Positions 33,999 to 43,464 of a stretch of 64,000 nucleotides of DNA are shown piece by piece (within the stretch, counting starts at the first letter, position 1; each line of letters opens with the position of its first letter). The position numbers were made by a program, and so were the translations under genes. Under the pieces are notes generated by a model. The model worked only from the letters and a program-made list of their open reading frames with translations. It searched no databases and was not told the DNA's origin. The DNA comes from Nocardiopsis sp. NRRL B-16309 (GTDB lineage Bacteria; Actinomycetota; Actinomycetes; Streptosporangiales; Streptosporangiaceae): positions 1-64,000 of the forward strand of contig NZ_LGEC01000070.1 of NCBI RefSeq assembly GCF_001279585.1, read 5' to 3'.

Positions 33999-35423
33999 GT
34001 GAGCACCACCGCACCCGCCGGACCGCACCCGCCCGCGGTCCGCCCACCGAACCTGCGCTACGTCGTCTTCATCGCCGCGGCCGCCGCGCTGGGCGGATTC
34101 CTGTTCGGCTACGACAGCGCGGTCATCAACGGAGCGGTCGAAGGGATCCGCGGCCGGTTCGGCGTCGGCTCGGCGGCCCTGGGCGCGGTCATCGCCATCC
34201 CCCTGCTCGGTGCCGCCGCCGGTGCCGTGATCGCCGGACGCCTGGCCGACCGCGTCGGGCGCCCCCGCGTCATGCAGCTGGCCGCAGTGCTGTTCGCGGT
34301 CAGCGCCATCGGCTCGATGCTCCCCTTCACCGTATGGGACCTGGCGGTCTGGCGCGCCCTCGGCGGCATCGCCATCGGTATGGCGTCGGTCATCGCGCCC
34401 GCCTACATCGCCGAGGTCGCCCCCGCCGCCTACCGCGGCCGGCTCGCGTCCTTCCAGCAGGCCGCGATCGTGCTGGGCATCGCCGTCTCCCAGCTGGTCA
34501 ACTGGGGCCTGCTGACCCTGGCCGACGGCGACCAGCGCGGCACCCTGTTCGGCCTGGAGTCCTGGCAGGTCATGCTGGGCGTCGAGATCGTCCCCGCGGT
34601 GGTCTACGGACTGCTCGCGCTGCGCATCCCCGAGTCCCCGCGCCACCTGGTCGCCACCGGCCGGACCGACGAGGCCAAGCGGGTGCTGGCCGCGGTGGAG
34701 GGCGACGGCGGCGACCTGGACGCCGAGGTCGCCCGGATCGACGCCCGGATGCGCGGTGAGCACAAGCCCGTCCTGCGCGACCTCTTCGGCGGCCGCGCCG
34801 GCCTGCTGCCCATCGTCTGGGTCGGTATCGGCCTGTCCGTCTTCCAGCAGCTCGTCGGCATCAACGTGATCTTCTACTACAGCTCCTCGCTGTGGCAGTC
34901 CGTCGGCATCGACCCGAGCAGCTCGTTCCTCTACTCGTTCACCACCTCGATCATCAACATCCTCGGCACCGTGATCGCGATGCTGCTGGTCGACCGGATC
35001 GGCCGCAAGCCGCTGGCCCTGATCGGCTCGGCCGGCATGGCCGTCTCCCTCGGCCTGGCCGCGTGGGCGTTCTCGTTCACCACCGAGGTCGACGGGGTGA
35101 TGAGCCTGCCCGACCCACAGGGCGCAGTCGCCCTGTTCGCGGCGCACGCCTTCGTGATGTTCTTCGCCCTGTCCTGGGGCGTGGTCGTGTGGGTGATGCT
35201 CGGCGAGATCTTCCCCAACCGGATCCGCGCCGCCGCGCTGGGCGTCGCCGCCTCCGCGCAGTGGATCGCCAACTGGCTCATCACCGTCAGCTTCCCGTCG
35301 CTGTCCGACTGGAACCTGGCCGGCTCGTACGTCATCTACGCGGCCTTCGCCCTGCTCTCGATCCCGTTCATCCTCAAGTGGGTGCCCGAGACCAAGGGCC
35401 GGGCCCTGGAGGAGATGGGCTGA
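33999..35423 (+). CDS. Sugar porter of the MFS (SP family)
   Basis: Proton- or facilitator-type sugar transporter of 474 residues with 12 helices. SP-family signatures are all present: GFLFGYDSAVINGA in helix 1, GRLADRVGRPR after helix 2, PAYIAEVAPAAYRGRLASFQQ in helix 5, PESPRHL before the central loop, QQLVGINVIFYYSSSL in helix 7, DRIGRKPL, and PETKGRALEE at the C-terminus. The GTG start is 302 bases after the MHYT gene, with two inverted repeats upstream that may serve a regulator. A 16-bp hairpin follows the stop. Confidence 0.95.
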   Translation: MSTTAPAGPHPPAVRPPNLRYVVFIAAAAALGGFLFGYDSAVINGAVEGIRGRFGVGSAALGAVIAIPLLGAAAGAVIAGRLADRVGRPRVMQLAAVLFAVSAIGSMLPFTVWDLAVWRALGGIAIGMASVIAPAYIAEVAPAAYRGRLASFQQAAIVLGIAVSQLVNWGLLTLADGDQRGTLFGLESWQVMLGVEIVPAVVYGLLALRIPESPRHLVATGRTDEAKRVLAAVEGDGGDLDAEVARIDARMRGEHKPVLRDLFGGRAGLLPIVWVGIGLSVFQQLVGINVIFYYSSSLWQSVGIDPSSSFLYSFTTSIINILGTVIAMLLVDRIGRKPLALIGSAGMAVSLGLAAWAFSFTTEVDGVMSLPDPQGAVALFAAHAFVMFFALSWGVVVWVMLGEIFPNRIRAAALGVAASAQWIANWLITVSFPSLSDWNLAGSYVIYAAFALLSIPFILKWVPETKGRALEEMG

Positions 35424-35445
35424 CCGCCGACCCCCGATCCCCGAC

Positions 35446-35478
35446 GAGGCGGGCCGCCGTGGCACGGTGGCCCGCCTC
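35446..35478 (+). terminator. Hairpin after the sugar porter gene
   Basis: GAGGCGGGCCGCCGTG pairs with CACGGTGGCCCGCCTC (one G-U) almost without a loop; in RNA the top pairs open. It lies 23 bases past the stop. Confidence 0.7.
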
Positions 35479-35585
35479 CGGCGTGGAAAACCCGTGGCGC
35501 GCGGGACGCGGCCGGCCCTAGGATCGACCCGCCCGGACGCCCCGTGCACCGCACGACGGCCGACGACGACGGAGAGGAACACGCC

Positions 35586-35642
35586 ATGACGGACTTCACG
35601 AGTGGCCCAGCCCCAGTCTTCCCGATCGTCCGCGAGCCCTGA
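35586..35642 (+). CDS. Possible 18-residue leader ORF before rsgA
   Basis: ATG 35586 preceded by GGAGAGG encodes MTDFTSGPAPVFPIVREP and stops 48 bases before the rsgA GTG. The ribosome site is good and the ORF is clean, but nothing in the peptide (no run of a single amino acid) explains a regulatory role. It may be a translated leader or chance. Confidence 0.3.
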   Translation: MTDFTSGPAPVFPIVREP

Positions 35643-35689
35643 CGGACCCCTTCGCGCGGTCCCACGGCTCGCCTTCCAGAGAGCCTGTC

Positions 35690-36805
35690 GTGAGTACACA
35701 CAGCACTTCGTCCACCCCTTCCCACCCACTGGACGCCCTCGGCTGGAACCCCCGGGTCGAAGCCGCCTTCGACGCCGTCGCGCTGTCCAGCGAACACGTC
35801 CTGCTCCCCGCCCGCGTCTCCGCGTCGCGCCGGGGCGGCGCCGAGATCCGGCTGCCGGGCGCCCGCGACGCCGCCTTCGCCCCCGCGGTCCGCAGGGCCG
35901 CGCACACCGACCCCGCCGCCGCGCCGTGCAGCGGTGACTGGGTCGCCGTCCGCCGCTCCGGCGACGACTGGCTCGTCGAGGCCGTCCTCGAACGCGCCGG
36001 CACGCTCGTCCGCCAGGGCGTGGCCAAGGACTCCCACGACCAGGTCCTGGCGGCCAACGTCGACTACGTCCTCATCTGCGAGGCCGCCGACCAGGGCCCC
36101 AACGTCGGACGCCTGGAACGCTTCCTCAGCCTGGTCCGGTCCGGCGGTGCCGTCCCGGTGGTCGCCGTCACCAAGGCCGAACTGGCCGGGGACCGCCTCC
36201 CCGAGGTCGTCGAACTCGTCGAGTCGGTCAGCTCCGGCGCCGACGTGTACACCGTGAGCGCCCACACCGGCCAAGGGCTGGACGCCCTGTCCGCCCGCCT
36301 GCGGCCCGGTGCGACCTGGGTCCTGCTGGGGACCTCGGGCGCGGGCAAGTCGAGCCTGGTCAACGCGGTCGCCGGACGCTCCCTGATGGACACCGGGGAG
36401 ATCCGCCAGGACAAGCGGGGACGGCACACCACCACGCACCGGCAGCTGCTCGCTCTGCCGGGCGGCGCCCTGGTCCTGGACATCCCCGGGGTACGCCGGA
36501 TCGACGTCCCCGGCGACGGCTCGGGCGTCGACCGGACCTTCGCCGACGTCCTGGACCACGCCGAGCGGTGCCGCTTCCGGGACTGCGCGCACGAGACCGA
36601 GCCCGGCTGCGCGGTCCAGGCCGCCATCGACGAGGGCGAGCTGGACGCCCGCCGCCTGGCCCGGTGGAACCGGCTGCGCCGCGAGTCCGAGTGGAACCGG
36701 TCCCGGGGCGACCGCAGGGCCCGGGAGGAGCGCACTCGCCAGTGGAAGGCCCTGGACAAGGCGGCCAGGGACGCCGGTCGGCGCAAGCGCGGCCACCACC
36801 ACTGA
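35690..36805 (+). CDS. rsgA: Ribosome small-subunit-dependent GTPase RsgA
   Basis: Circularly permuted GTPase of 371 residues that assists late 30S ribosome maturation. An N-terminal OB-like domain is followed by the G domain in permuted order: VTKAELAGD (G4-like, NKxD variant), GTSGAGKSSLVNAV (P-loop) and DIPGVRRI (G3). A zinc module (CRFRDCAHETEPGCAV) and a strongly basic C-terminal tail follow. The start is GTG 35690. It is convergent with tatD. Confidence 0.94.
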   Translation: MSTHSTSSTPSHPLDALGWNPRVEAAFDAVALSSEHVLLPARVSASRRGGAEIRLPGARDAAFAPAVRRAAHTDPAAAPCSGDWVAVRRSGDDWLVEAVLERAGTLVRQGVAKDSHDQVLAANVDYVLICEAADQGPNVGRLERFLSLVRSGGAVPVVAVTKAELAGDRLPEVVELVESVSSGADVYTVSAHTGQGLDALSARLRPGATWVLLGTSGAGKSSLVNAVAGRSLMDTGEIRQDKRGRHTTTHRQLLALPGGALVLDIPGVRRIDVPGDGSGVDRTFADVLDHAERCRFRDCAHETEPGCAVQAAIDEGELDARRLARWNRLRRESEWNRSRGDRRAREERTRQWKALDKAARDAGRRKRGHHH

Positions 36806-36806
36806 C

Positions 36807-36823
36807 CGGGCACGCCGTGCCCG
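36807..36823. terminator. Short hairpin between rsgA and tatD
   Basis: CGGGCACG-C-CGTGCCCG, an 8-bp inverted repeat 2 bases after the rsgA stop; the loop must open by one or two pairs. It lies between convergent genes. Confidence 0.45.
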
Positions 36824-36883
36824 TGGCCTCAGGGGTCGCCGCCGACCCTGCCGTGAGCCACCGCGGCGGCCCCGGGGCCGGGC

Positions 36884-37807
36884 TCAGAACCCGAAGGCTC
36901 GGCGGGCGTTGCCCGCGACCACCCCGGCGAGTTCGTCCTCGTCCATGCCCTTGGCCCCAGCCAGCGCGCGCAGCGTGTACGGCACGAGGTAGGGGGCGTT
37001 GGGGCGGCCGCGGTAGGGCTTGGGCGTGAGGAACGGGGCGTCGGTCTCCACCAGCAGCAGTTCGGGTGGGGCGACGGCCGCGGCCTCGCGCAGCGGTTCG
37101 GCGCTGGCGAAGGTGACGTTGCCCGCGAAGCTCATGAAGTAGCCGTGCTCGGCGCAGACCTTGGCCATGTCGGCGTCCCCGGAGAAGCAGTGGAAGACCA
37201 CCCGCTCCGGCGCGCCCTCGTCGGCCAGGATCCGGAACACGTCGTCGTGCGCCTCGCGGTCGTGGATCATCACGGCCTTGCCGTGGCGCTTGGCGATGTC
37301 GATGTGCCGGCGGAAGGACTCCTCCTGCGCCCGCGCGCCCTCGGGACCGGTCCGGAAGGTGTCCATGCCGGTCTCGCCGACCGCCACCACGTGCGGCAGC
37401 CCGACGAGCGCGTCGATGCCCTCCAGCGCCTCGTCCAGCGCCGCGGTGCCGCCCGGGGCGCGCACCTTGCCCGCCCAGTCGGTGTCGTCGACCTCGACGC
37501 CCTCGGCGCCGTCGCCGTGCACGATCCGGGGCGCCTCGTTGGGGTGCAGGGCCACGGCGGCCCAGACGTCGCCCGGGTGGGCCGCGGCGGTCTCGGCGGC
37601 CCAGCGCGAGGACGCCAGGTCCACGCCCACCTGGACGAGCGGGGTCACACCGGCGCCGCGGGCGGCCGCGATGATCTCCTCGACCTCCGGCGTCTGCATG
37701 TCCATGTGCGTGTGGCTGTCGGCCACCGGCACGCGCAGGGGCTCGGGGACCGGCGGGGGCGTCTGCTGGTTGCGCTCCCGGACCGCTCTCCCACTGCGTT
37801 TACCCAC
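36884..37807 (-). CDS. tatD: TatD-family metal-dependent hydrolase
   Basis: Metal-dependent deoxyribonuclease-like TIM-barrel protein of 307 residues. Ligand motifs are DSHTHMDM (two His), the Glu in VAVGETGMD, the His in MIHDRE, FHCFSGD and the Asp in LLVETDAPFL, followed by PNAPYLV. The first 25 residues are basic and beyond the family core. It is often found next to metG in actinobacteria, as here (143 bases upstream), and may be co-transcribed, although a strong hairpin lies between them. Confidence 0.92.
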   Translation of the reverse strand: MGKRSGRAVRERNQQTPPPVPEPLRVPVADSHTHMDMQTPEVEEIIAAARGAGVTPLVQVGVDLASSRWAAETAAAHPGDVWAAVALHPNEAPRIVHGDGAEGVEVDDTDWAGKVRAPGGTAALDEALEGIDALVGLPHVVAVGETGMDTFRTGPEGARAQEESFRRHIDIAKRHGKAVMIHDREAHDDVFRILADEGAPERVVFHCFSGDADMAKVCAEHGYFMSFAGNVTFASAEPLREAAAVAPPELLLVETDAPFLTPKPYRGRPNAPYLVPYTLRALAGAKGMDEDELAGVVAGNARRAFGF

Positions 37808-37898
37808 GGATGGCTCCCGTCCTGTCCTGTCTGGTCACGCTGTCGATCTTAGGGGCGCCCGGGTGGGGCGGCCGACCGGGAGCGGAGCCGCTGACACG

Positions 37899-37932
37899 GC
37901 TGTGGGCCCCGGCGGCGGCCGGGGCCCACAGC
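37899..37932 (-). terminator. 15-bp perfect hairpin after metG
   Basis: GCTGTGGGCCCCGGC-GGCG-GCCGGGGCCCACAGC, a perfect 15-bp stem with a 4-base loop, 17 bases past the metG stop codon. Confidence 0.85.
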
Positions 37933-37949
37933 GGTGGCGCGGGGTCGAA

Positions 37950-39767
37950 CTACTCCGTGCCGCCCTCCAGGCGGGCCAGCTCCTCGTCCACCACGGACGG
38001 GTCGAGCTTGGTGAACAGCGGCTGCGGGCGGTCGAGCGGGGTGCCCGGCACGATCGGCACCGACTCCCAGCGGGCCTCGTTGTCGGCGTACTCACCGGTG
38101 ATCACCGGGTAGTCGACCGCCTCGCCGGAGCCGCCGATGGTGTCGTGGCCGCTCTCGATGCGGGGCATGCCGGTCCAGGTCCCGGTGCCGCCGAGCATCG
38201 CGTACACCTTGTTCGCGGACTCGGGCAGGTAGGGCGTGAGCAGCGTGTTGGCGTCGCTGACCAGCTGCAGGGCCACGTGCAGCACGGTGGCCATGCGCTC
38301 GGGGTCGGTCTTCTTCAGGGCCCAGGGCGCCTGGTCGGAGATGTACTTGTTGGCCTCGGCCACCGTGCGCATGGCCTCCTGGAGGCCGGCCTTGAACTGC
38401 GACCGCTCCAGCCGCGCGCCCACGGTCTCGAAGGCCGCCCGGGAGGCGGCCAGCACCCGCCGGTCCTCCTCGTTCAGCTCGCCCGCGGCGGGGATCTCCC
38501 CGAGGTTCTTCGCCGCCATGGAGATGGAGCGGTTGACCAGGTTGCCCCAGGCCGCCACGAGCTCGTCGTTGTTGCGGCGCACGAACTCGGCCCAGGTGAA
38601 GTCGGTGTCCTGCGTCTCGGGCCCGGCGGCCATGATGAAGTAGCGCAGCGCGTCGGCGGAGTAGCGCTCCAGGAAGTCGCGCACGTAGATGACGACGCGG
38701 CGCGACGAGGAGAACTTGCGGCCCTCCATGGTGAGGAACTCGCTGGAGACCACCTCGGTGGGCACGTTGAGGGCGCCCAGCGGACCCGCCTCGCCGCCCC
38801 GGTCGCCCTCGCCGCTCGCACCCAGCAGGATCGCGGGCCAGATCACCGAGTGGAAGACGATGTTGTCCTTGCCCATGAAGTAGTACGACCGGGCGTCGTC
38901 GTCCTGCCACCAGCGGCGCCAGGCCTCCGGCTCACCGACGCGCTTGGCCCACTCGATGGACGACGACAGGTAGCCGATCACCGCGTCGAACCACACGTAC
39001 AGGCGCTTGTTGCCGTTGTCGCTCCAGCCCTCCAGGGGGATGGGCACACCCCAGTTGAGGTCGCGGGTGACCGCGCGCGGCTGGAGGTCCTCCACCAGGT
39101 TCAGGGAGAACTTGAGGACGTTGGGGCGCCACTCCCCCTCCTTGCCCTTGAGCCACCCCGTGAGGACCTCGGCGAACGCCGGCAGGTCCAGCATGAAGTG
39201 CTCGGTGTCCACGAACTCCGGCGTCTCGCCGTTGATGCGCGAACGGGGCGAGACGAGGTCGATCGGGTCGAGCTGGTTCCCGCAGTTGTCGCACTGGTCG
39301 CCGCGCGCGCCGTCGTAACCGCAGATGGGGCAGATACCCTCGATGTAGCGGTCGGGCAGCGTGCGGCCGTTGGACGGGGAGACCGCGCCCTGGGTGGTGC
39401 GGGTGAAGACGTAGCCGTTCTCGTACAGCGTGGTGAACAGCTGCTGGGCGACCGCGTAGTGGTTGCCGGTGGTGGTGCGCGTGAAGAGGTCGTAGGACAG
39501 GCCGAGGGCGACCAGGTCCTCGGCGATGATCCGGTTGTAGCGGTCGGCCAGTTCGCGGGGCGTCACGCCCTCCTGGTCGGCCAGCACCTGGACCGGGGTG
39601 CCGTGCTCGTCGGTGCCGCTGACCATCAGCACGTGGTTCCCCGACATTCGCTGGTAGCGCGAGAAGACGTCGGAGGGGACCCCGAAGCCGGAGACGTGGC
39701 CGATGTGGCGCGGGCCGTTGGCGTAGGGCCAGGCGACCGCGGTCAGGATGTGGCGATTCGACGACAT
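37950..39767 (-). CDS. metG: Methionyl-tRNA synthetase
   Basis: Class I aminoacyl-tRNA synthetase of 605 residues, the size of actinobacterial MetRS without the C-terminal dimerisation domain. HIGH box: AWPYANGPRHIGH. Zinc knuckle: CPICGYDGARGDQCDNCG. The KMSKS loop is the divergent KFSSSR seen in many actinobacterial enzymes. WFDAVIGY and the anticodon-binding tryptophan segment QAPWAL are present. The start is ATG 39767. Confidence 0.96.
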   Translation of the reverse strand: MSSNRHILTAVAWPYANGPRHIGHVSGFGVPSDVFSRYQRMSGNHVLMVSGTDEHGTPVQVLADQEGVTPRELADRYNRIIAEDLVALGLSYDLFTRTTTGNHYAVAQQLFTTLYENGYVFTRTTQGAVSPSNGRTLPDRYIEGICPICGYDGARGDQCDNCGNQLDPIDLVSPRSRINGETPEFVDTEHFMLDLPAFAEVLTGWLKGKEGEWRPNVLKFSLNLVEDLQPRAVTRDLNWGVPIPLEGWSDNGNKRLYVWFDAVIGYLSSSIEWAKRVGEPEAWRRWWQDDDARSYYFMGKDNIVFHSVIWPAILLGASGEGDRGGEAGPLGALNVPTEVVSSEFLTMEGRKFSSSRRVVIYVRDFLERYSADALRYFIMAAGPETQDTDFTWAEFVRRNNDELVAAWGNLVNRSISMAAKNLGEIPAAGELNEEDRRVLAASRAAFETVGARLERSQFKAGLQEAMRTVAEANKYISDQAPWALKKTDPERMATVLHVALQLVSDANTLLTPYLPESANKVYAMLGGTGTWTGMPRIESGHDTIGGSGEAVDYPVITGEYADNEARWESVPIVPGTPLDRPQPLFTKLDPSVVDEELARLEGGTE

Positions 39768-39980
39768 GACACAAGACTAAAGGTGCGCGCCCGCGCTTTC
39801 ACACGACCTCGCGGGCTCGACGCGGTGCTCGGGGCGCCGGGACACCGCCGCCGTGTCCACAGGGGCGGCGGACGGATTCCCCCCGGGCGTGCTGTACACG
39901 TATGCTCTGCGGGACGAGGCCGCGCGCCGCCGGGGCGCGCGCCGAAGTACCACGCTCACCCCGGTCCTTCACCTGAGGCG

Positions 39981-40439
39981 GTGGTCGCCACGGTTACCCG
40001 TGCCCTACCCCGTCCTGCCCACCACACCGCCGCGTTCGTGACGAGTGTGGTGCTGCTGGTGATCCTGTCGTTCCCGGTCAGCTCCATCCCCGGTGAGTCC
40101 GAAGCCGGTCCCGTGCCCGGTCCGGTGAGCGCACCGCTGGAGGAGGCGCCCGCCGAGGGCGCCACCGGCGGTGAGGCCCCGGAGGAGCGTGCCGAGCAGC
40201 ACGCGGACCTGGTCGCGCAGGCCAAGGTGTCGGTGGGGCCGCCCACCACCACGTGCGACCGCGGCGTCCTGCGCGACCTGCCCGACGCCGTGCCGTCGTG
40301 CGCCCTGCGGCTGACCGCGTGGGACCAGCCCTGGTGGCCGCTTCCGCTCCCGCACCCCGATCCCGTTCCCGAACAGGACGACACCGGCGAACTGCCGCCC
40401 ACACGGGCGCCGCCTCCCACCGCGAGCACGCTCATCTGA
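39981..40439 (+). CDS. Small membrane-anchored or secreted protein
   Basis: Protein of 152 residues from GTG 39981: one hydrophobic segment near residues 14-32 (AAFVTSVVLLVILSFPVSS), then an acidic Pro/Glu-rich extracytoplasmic part with one pair of cysteines (TTTCDRGVLRDLPDAVPSCALRL) and WDQPWWPLPLP near the end. No family was recognised. The ribosome site is weak, so the start is uncertain. It lies 79 bases before secDF. Confidence 0.55.
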   Translation: MVATVTRALPRPAHHTAAFVTSVVLLVILSFPVSSIPGESEAGPVPGPVSAPLEEAPAEGATGGEAPEERAEQHADLVAQAKVSVGPPTTTCDRGVLRDLPDAVPSCALRLTAWDQPWWPLPLPHPDPVPEQDDTGELPPTRAPPPTASTLI

Positions 40440-40518
40440 CCTTCTTCCGGTCACTCCCCCGCCCCGGACCGTCCGGGCGCGCCGACCGGTACCCACCATT
40501 CGCAGTGAGAGGTTCACC

Positions 40519-43179
40519 TTGCCCAGTCAATCGGGAGCAGGGGGGCGCTGGACACGCGCCCTCATCTCCCTTCTCGTCATCCTCGTCGCGTTCGGCGCGG
40601 CGTGGATCATCCCCCCGCGTCTGGGGCTCGACCTCAGCGGCGGCACACAGATCGTCCTGGAGACCCAGGACGGCGCCGACGGCACGGAGGCCAACTCCGA
40701 GAACACCGACCAGGTCGTCGAGGTCCTGCGCCAGCGCATCGACCGGCTCGGCGTGGCCGAGTCGACGCTCTCGCGCTCCGGTGAGAACCGGATCATCGTC
40801 GAGCTGCCCGGGGTCCAGGACCCCACCGAGGCGGCGCAGATCGTCGGCCAGACCGCACAGCTGTCCTTCCACCCGGTCCTCGGCGTCACGGCCGGGGGCG
40901 GCCAGGGCGTCCAGGCGCCCGGCGACTCCGCGAACGCGCCCGCCGACGAGGCCCGCGCGCCCTCGGACGCCGAGGGCGGCGAGGAGGCGCCCGCCGACGG
41001 GGACGCGGAGTCCGCCGAGGGCTCCGGCGACGCCCCGCAGATGACCGAGGAGGAGATGCAGGAACTCCTCGGCGGCATGGGGAACGGCGGCACGGGGACC
41101 GGGCAGACCGGCCAGGAGGCCGAGGACCCCAGCCAGGTCGCGATGACCCTCCCGGACGAGCAGGGCAACTACCTGCAGCTCGGCGAGACGGCGGTCCCGG
41201 GTGACAGCGTCGCCAGCGCGGAGGCCGGTCTGGACCCGGTCAACCGCGCCGAGTGGGTCGTCAACGTCAGCTTCCGCGGTGAGGGCCGTGACCAGTGGGC
41301 CGAGCTCACCGGGCAGGCCGCCTGCTTCCAGGAGGGCGACCCGCGCCGCCGCGTGGCGATCGTGCTGGACAACCAGGTCATCTCCTCGCCCAGCGTCAAC
41401 GACGCGGCGTGCGAGGTCGGCCAGCGCGAGGGCAGCACGACCATCAGCGGAAGCTTCACCTCCGAGTCGGCCAACGAGCTGGCCGTACTGATCGAGGGCG
41501 GCTCGCTGCCGCTGCCGGTCACCGAGGTGCAGCGACAGACGGTCGGCCCGACCCTCGGTGCCGCCGCCATCCAGGCCAGCGCCATCGCCGCCCTGCTGGG
41601 CATCGCGTTCACCGCGCTGTACATCACGCTGGTGTACCGCCTGGTCGGCTTCCTGGCCTCGGTCGCCCTGGCCTTCTACGCGCTCATCGCCTACGGAGTG
41701 CTCGTAGCGCTGGGGGCCACCCTCACCCTGCCGGGCCTGGCGGGCTTCGTGCTGGCGATCGGTATGGCCATCGACGCGAACGTGCTCATCTTCGAACGGG
41801 CGCGTGAGGAGTACCAGCGGCAACAGCAGACCTACGACGCGAACAAGTCGGCGGGCATGCAGGACGCCACCGACGCCGAGGTCAGGCGGGCCGAGTCCGG
41901 TATCGCGACCCGCCGTCGCCGCCGGGCCATCCCGGCCAGCCTGGAGAAGGCCTTCGTCGAGGGCTCGCACAAGGCGTGGAGCGCGGTGATCGACACCAAC
42001 ATCACCACGCTGATCGCCGCGGCGCTGCTGTTCTTCTTCGCCTCCGGCACGGTCCAGGGCTTCGGCGTCACGCTGAGCATCGGCACCCTGGTGTCGATGT
42101 TCTCGGCACTGGTCGTGGCCCGCGTGCTCGTGGAGTGGGCGGTGCGCCGCGCCGTCGTCCGCAAGCACCCGGCGGTCAGCGGTCTGAGCAGGATCGGCGC
42201 CGTGCGCGCGTGGCTGGTCCGGAAGAACCCGGACCTGATGAAGTACCGCAAGCACGCGCTGGTCGCCGCCGCGGCGGTCGTCCTGGTCTCCATCGCCGCC
42301 CCGTTCGTGCAGTCGCCCAACCTGGGCGTGGAGTTCACGGGCGGACGCGTCCTGGAGTACGAGATCACCGGCGACGAGGACCTGTCGGTGGACGAGGCGC
42401 GCGAGATCGTCGCCGGGCTGGACTTCTCCGGCGCGGACACCGCGGTCGTGCAGGAGGCCGGGGACAGCGACATCTCCGTCCGTACCGGCAACATCTCCGA
42501 TCCCGAGGCGGCGAGCGTCACCGAGGCGCTGGACTCGGCGACCGGTGGCGCGGAGATGGTCAGCGACGAGCTGATCGGTCCGAGCATGGGCGACGAGCTG
42601 CGCAACCGGGCGTTCATCGCGCTCGCCGCGGCGCTCGCCCTGCAGCTGGTCTACCTGGCCTGGCGGTTCCGCTGGTCCTTCGGTGTGGCCACGATGCTGT
42701 CGCTGGCGTTCAACCTGGTCCTGGTGATCGGGCTGTTCGTCTGGCTGGGCAAGCCGATCGACGGCGTGTTCCTCGCCGCCCTGCTGAGCGTCATCGGTTT
42801 CACCGTCAACGACACGGTGGTGGTGCTCGACCGGGTGCGCGACGAATGGGCGAAGGACGACAAGTCCTCGTTCGTCGAGATCGCCAACCGCGCGGTGCTC
42901 AACACCCTGCCGCGTACGGTCAACACCAGCGTCGGCGCGCTGATCATCCTGGGCTTCCTCACCTTCTTCGGTGGGACCTCGCTCCAGGACTTCTCCATCG
43001 CCATGCTGGTCGGTCTGTCCACGGGTGTGGTCTCGACGGTGTTCGTCGCGGTTCCGCTAGCCATCTGGCTGCAGAGGTGGGACCGGACGGCGGCGCCGCA
43101 CGTGATCAAGGAGCGCAAGAACCGGGCGCGGGTGGCCGCCAAGGCCAGCCGCGAGGAGGGCGACGGCGCGGTCGTCTGA
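40519..43179 (+). CDS. secDF: Fused protein translocase subunit SecDF
   Basis: Single 886-residue protein joining SecD and SecF; it uses the proton gradient to help pull proteins out of the Sec channel. The SecD half has LGLDLSGGTQIVLE near residue 35, then an extracytoplasmic P1 domain interrupted by an insertion (about 125-205) rich in Ala, Asp, Glu and Gly, and the membrane motif FVLAIGMAIDANVLIFER. The SecF half has LGVEFTGGRVLEYE and SVIGFTVNDTVVVLDRVRDEW. There are 12 membrane helices in all. The start is TTG 40519. Actinomycetes commonly have separate secD and secF next to yajC; none is here, so this may be an additional copy. Confidence 0.93.
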   Translation: MPSQSGAGGRWTRALISLLVILVAFGAAWIIPPRLGLDLSGGTQIVLETQDGADGTEANSENTDQVVEVLRQRIDRLGVAESTLSRSGENRIIVELPGVQDPTEAAQIVGQTAQLSFHPVLGVTAGGGQGVQAPGDSANAPADEARAPSDAEGGEEAPADGDAESAEGSGDAPQMTEEEMQELLGGMGNGGTGTGQTGQEAEDPSQVAMTLPDEQGNYLQLGETAVPGDSVASAEAGLDPVNRAEWVVNVSFRGEGRDQWAELTGQAACFQEGDPRRRVAIVLDNQVISSPSVNDAACEVGQREGSTTISGSFTSESANELAVLIEGGSLPLPVTEVQRQTVGPTLGAAAIQASAIAALLGIAFTALYITLVYRLVGFLASVALAFYALIAYGVLVALGATLTLPGLAGFVLAIGMAIDANVLIFERAREEYQRQQQTYDANKSAGMQDATDAEVRRAESGIATRRRRRAIPASLEKAFVEGSHKAWSAVIDTNITTLIAAALLFFFASGTVQGFGVTLSIGTLVSMFSALVVARVLVEWAVRRAVVRKHPAVSGLSRIGAVRAWLVRKNPDLMKYRKHALVAAAAVVLVSIAAPFVQSPNLGVEFTGGRVLEYEITGDEDLSVDEAREIVAGLDFSGADTAVVQEAGDSDISVRTGNISDPEAASVTEALDSATGGAEMVSDELIGPSMGDELRNRAFIALAAALALQLVYLAWRFRWSFGVATMLSLAFNLVLVIGLFVWLGKPIDGVFLAALLSVIGFTVNDTVVVLDRVRDEWAKDDKSSFVEIANRAVLNTLPRTVNTSVGALIILGFLTFFGGTSLQDFSIAMLVGLSTGVVSTVFVAVPLAIWLQRWDRTAAPHVIKERKNRARVAAKASREEGDGAVV

Positions 43180-43194
43180 CCTGCCCGACCCCGC

Positions 43195-43239
43195 ACGGGG
43201 CCGCCCGGAACGGTTGTACGCCGTTCCGGGCGGCCCCGT
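43195..43239 (+). terminator. 19-bp hairpin after secDF
   Basis: ACGGGGCCGCCCGGAACGG pairs perfectly with CCGTTCCGGGCGGCCCCGT over a 7-base loop (TTGTACG), 15 bases past the stop. The remaining 225 bases up to the rsmI stop contain no gene. Confidence 0.88.
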
Positions 43240-43464
43240 CCGCTTTGACGCGGTGCGCCGGTCGGGCACCGCGGCGGTAATGCCGTCCCGGCCGCCGGTC
43301 GGCGCAGAGGGGCGGTCCCGTGTCCGCTGTGACCCGGGCCCGCAGCGGGACGGCCGCTCCGGCGGAACGCCCTGCCCGTCGCCACACTTCGCCTCGCGTG
43401 GCGGCCCGTCTCCGGGGCGCACCGTGGCGACCCTGCCGGGCGCAGGCCACCGCCCGCGCTCCGG

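Noticed and set aside
39853..40041. 62-codon plus-strand ORF before the small secreted protein
   Set aside because: Overlaps the better-supported GTG-started gene in another frame and lacks a ribosome site.
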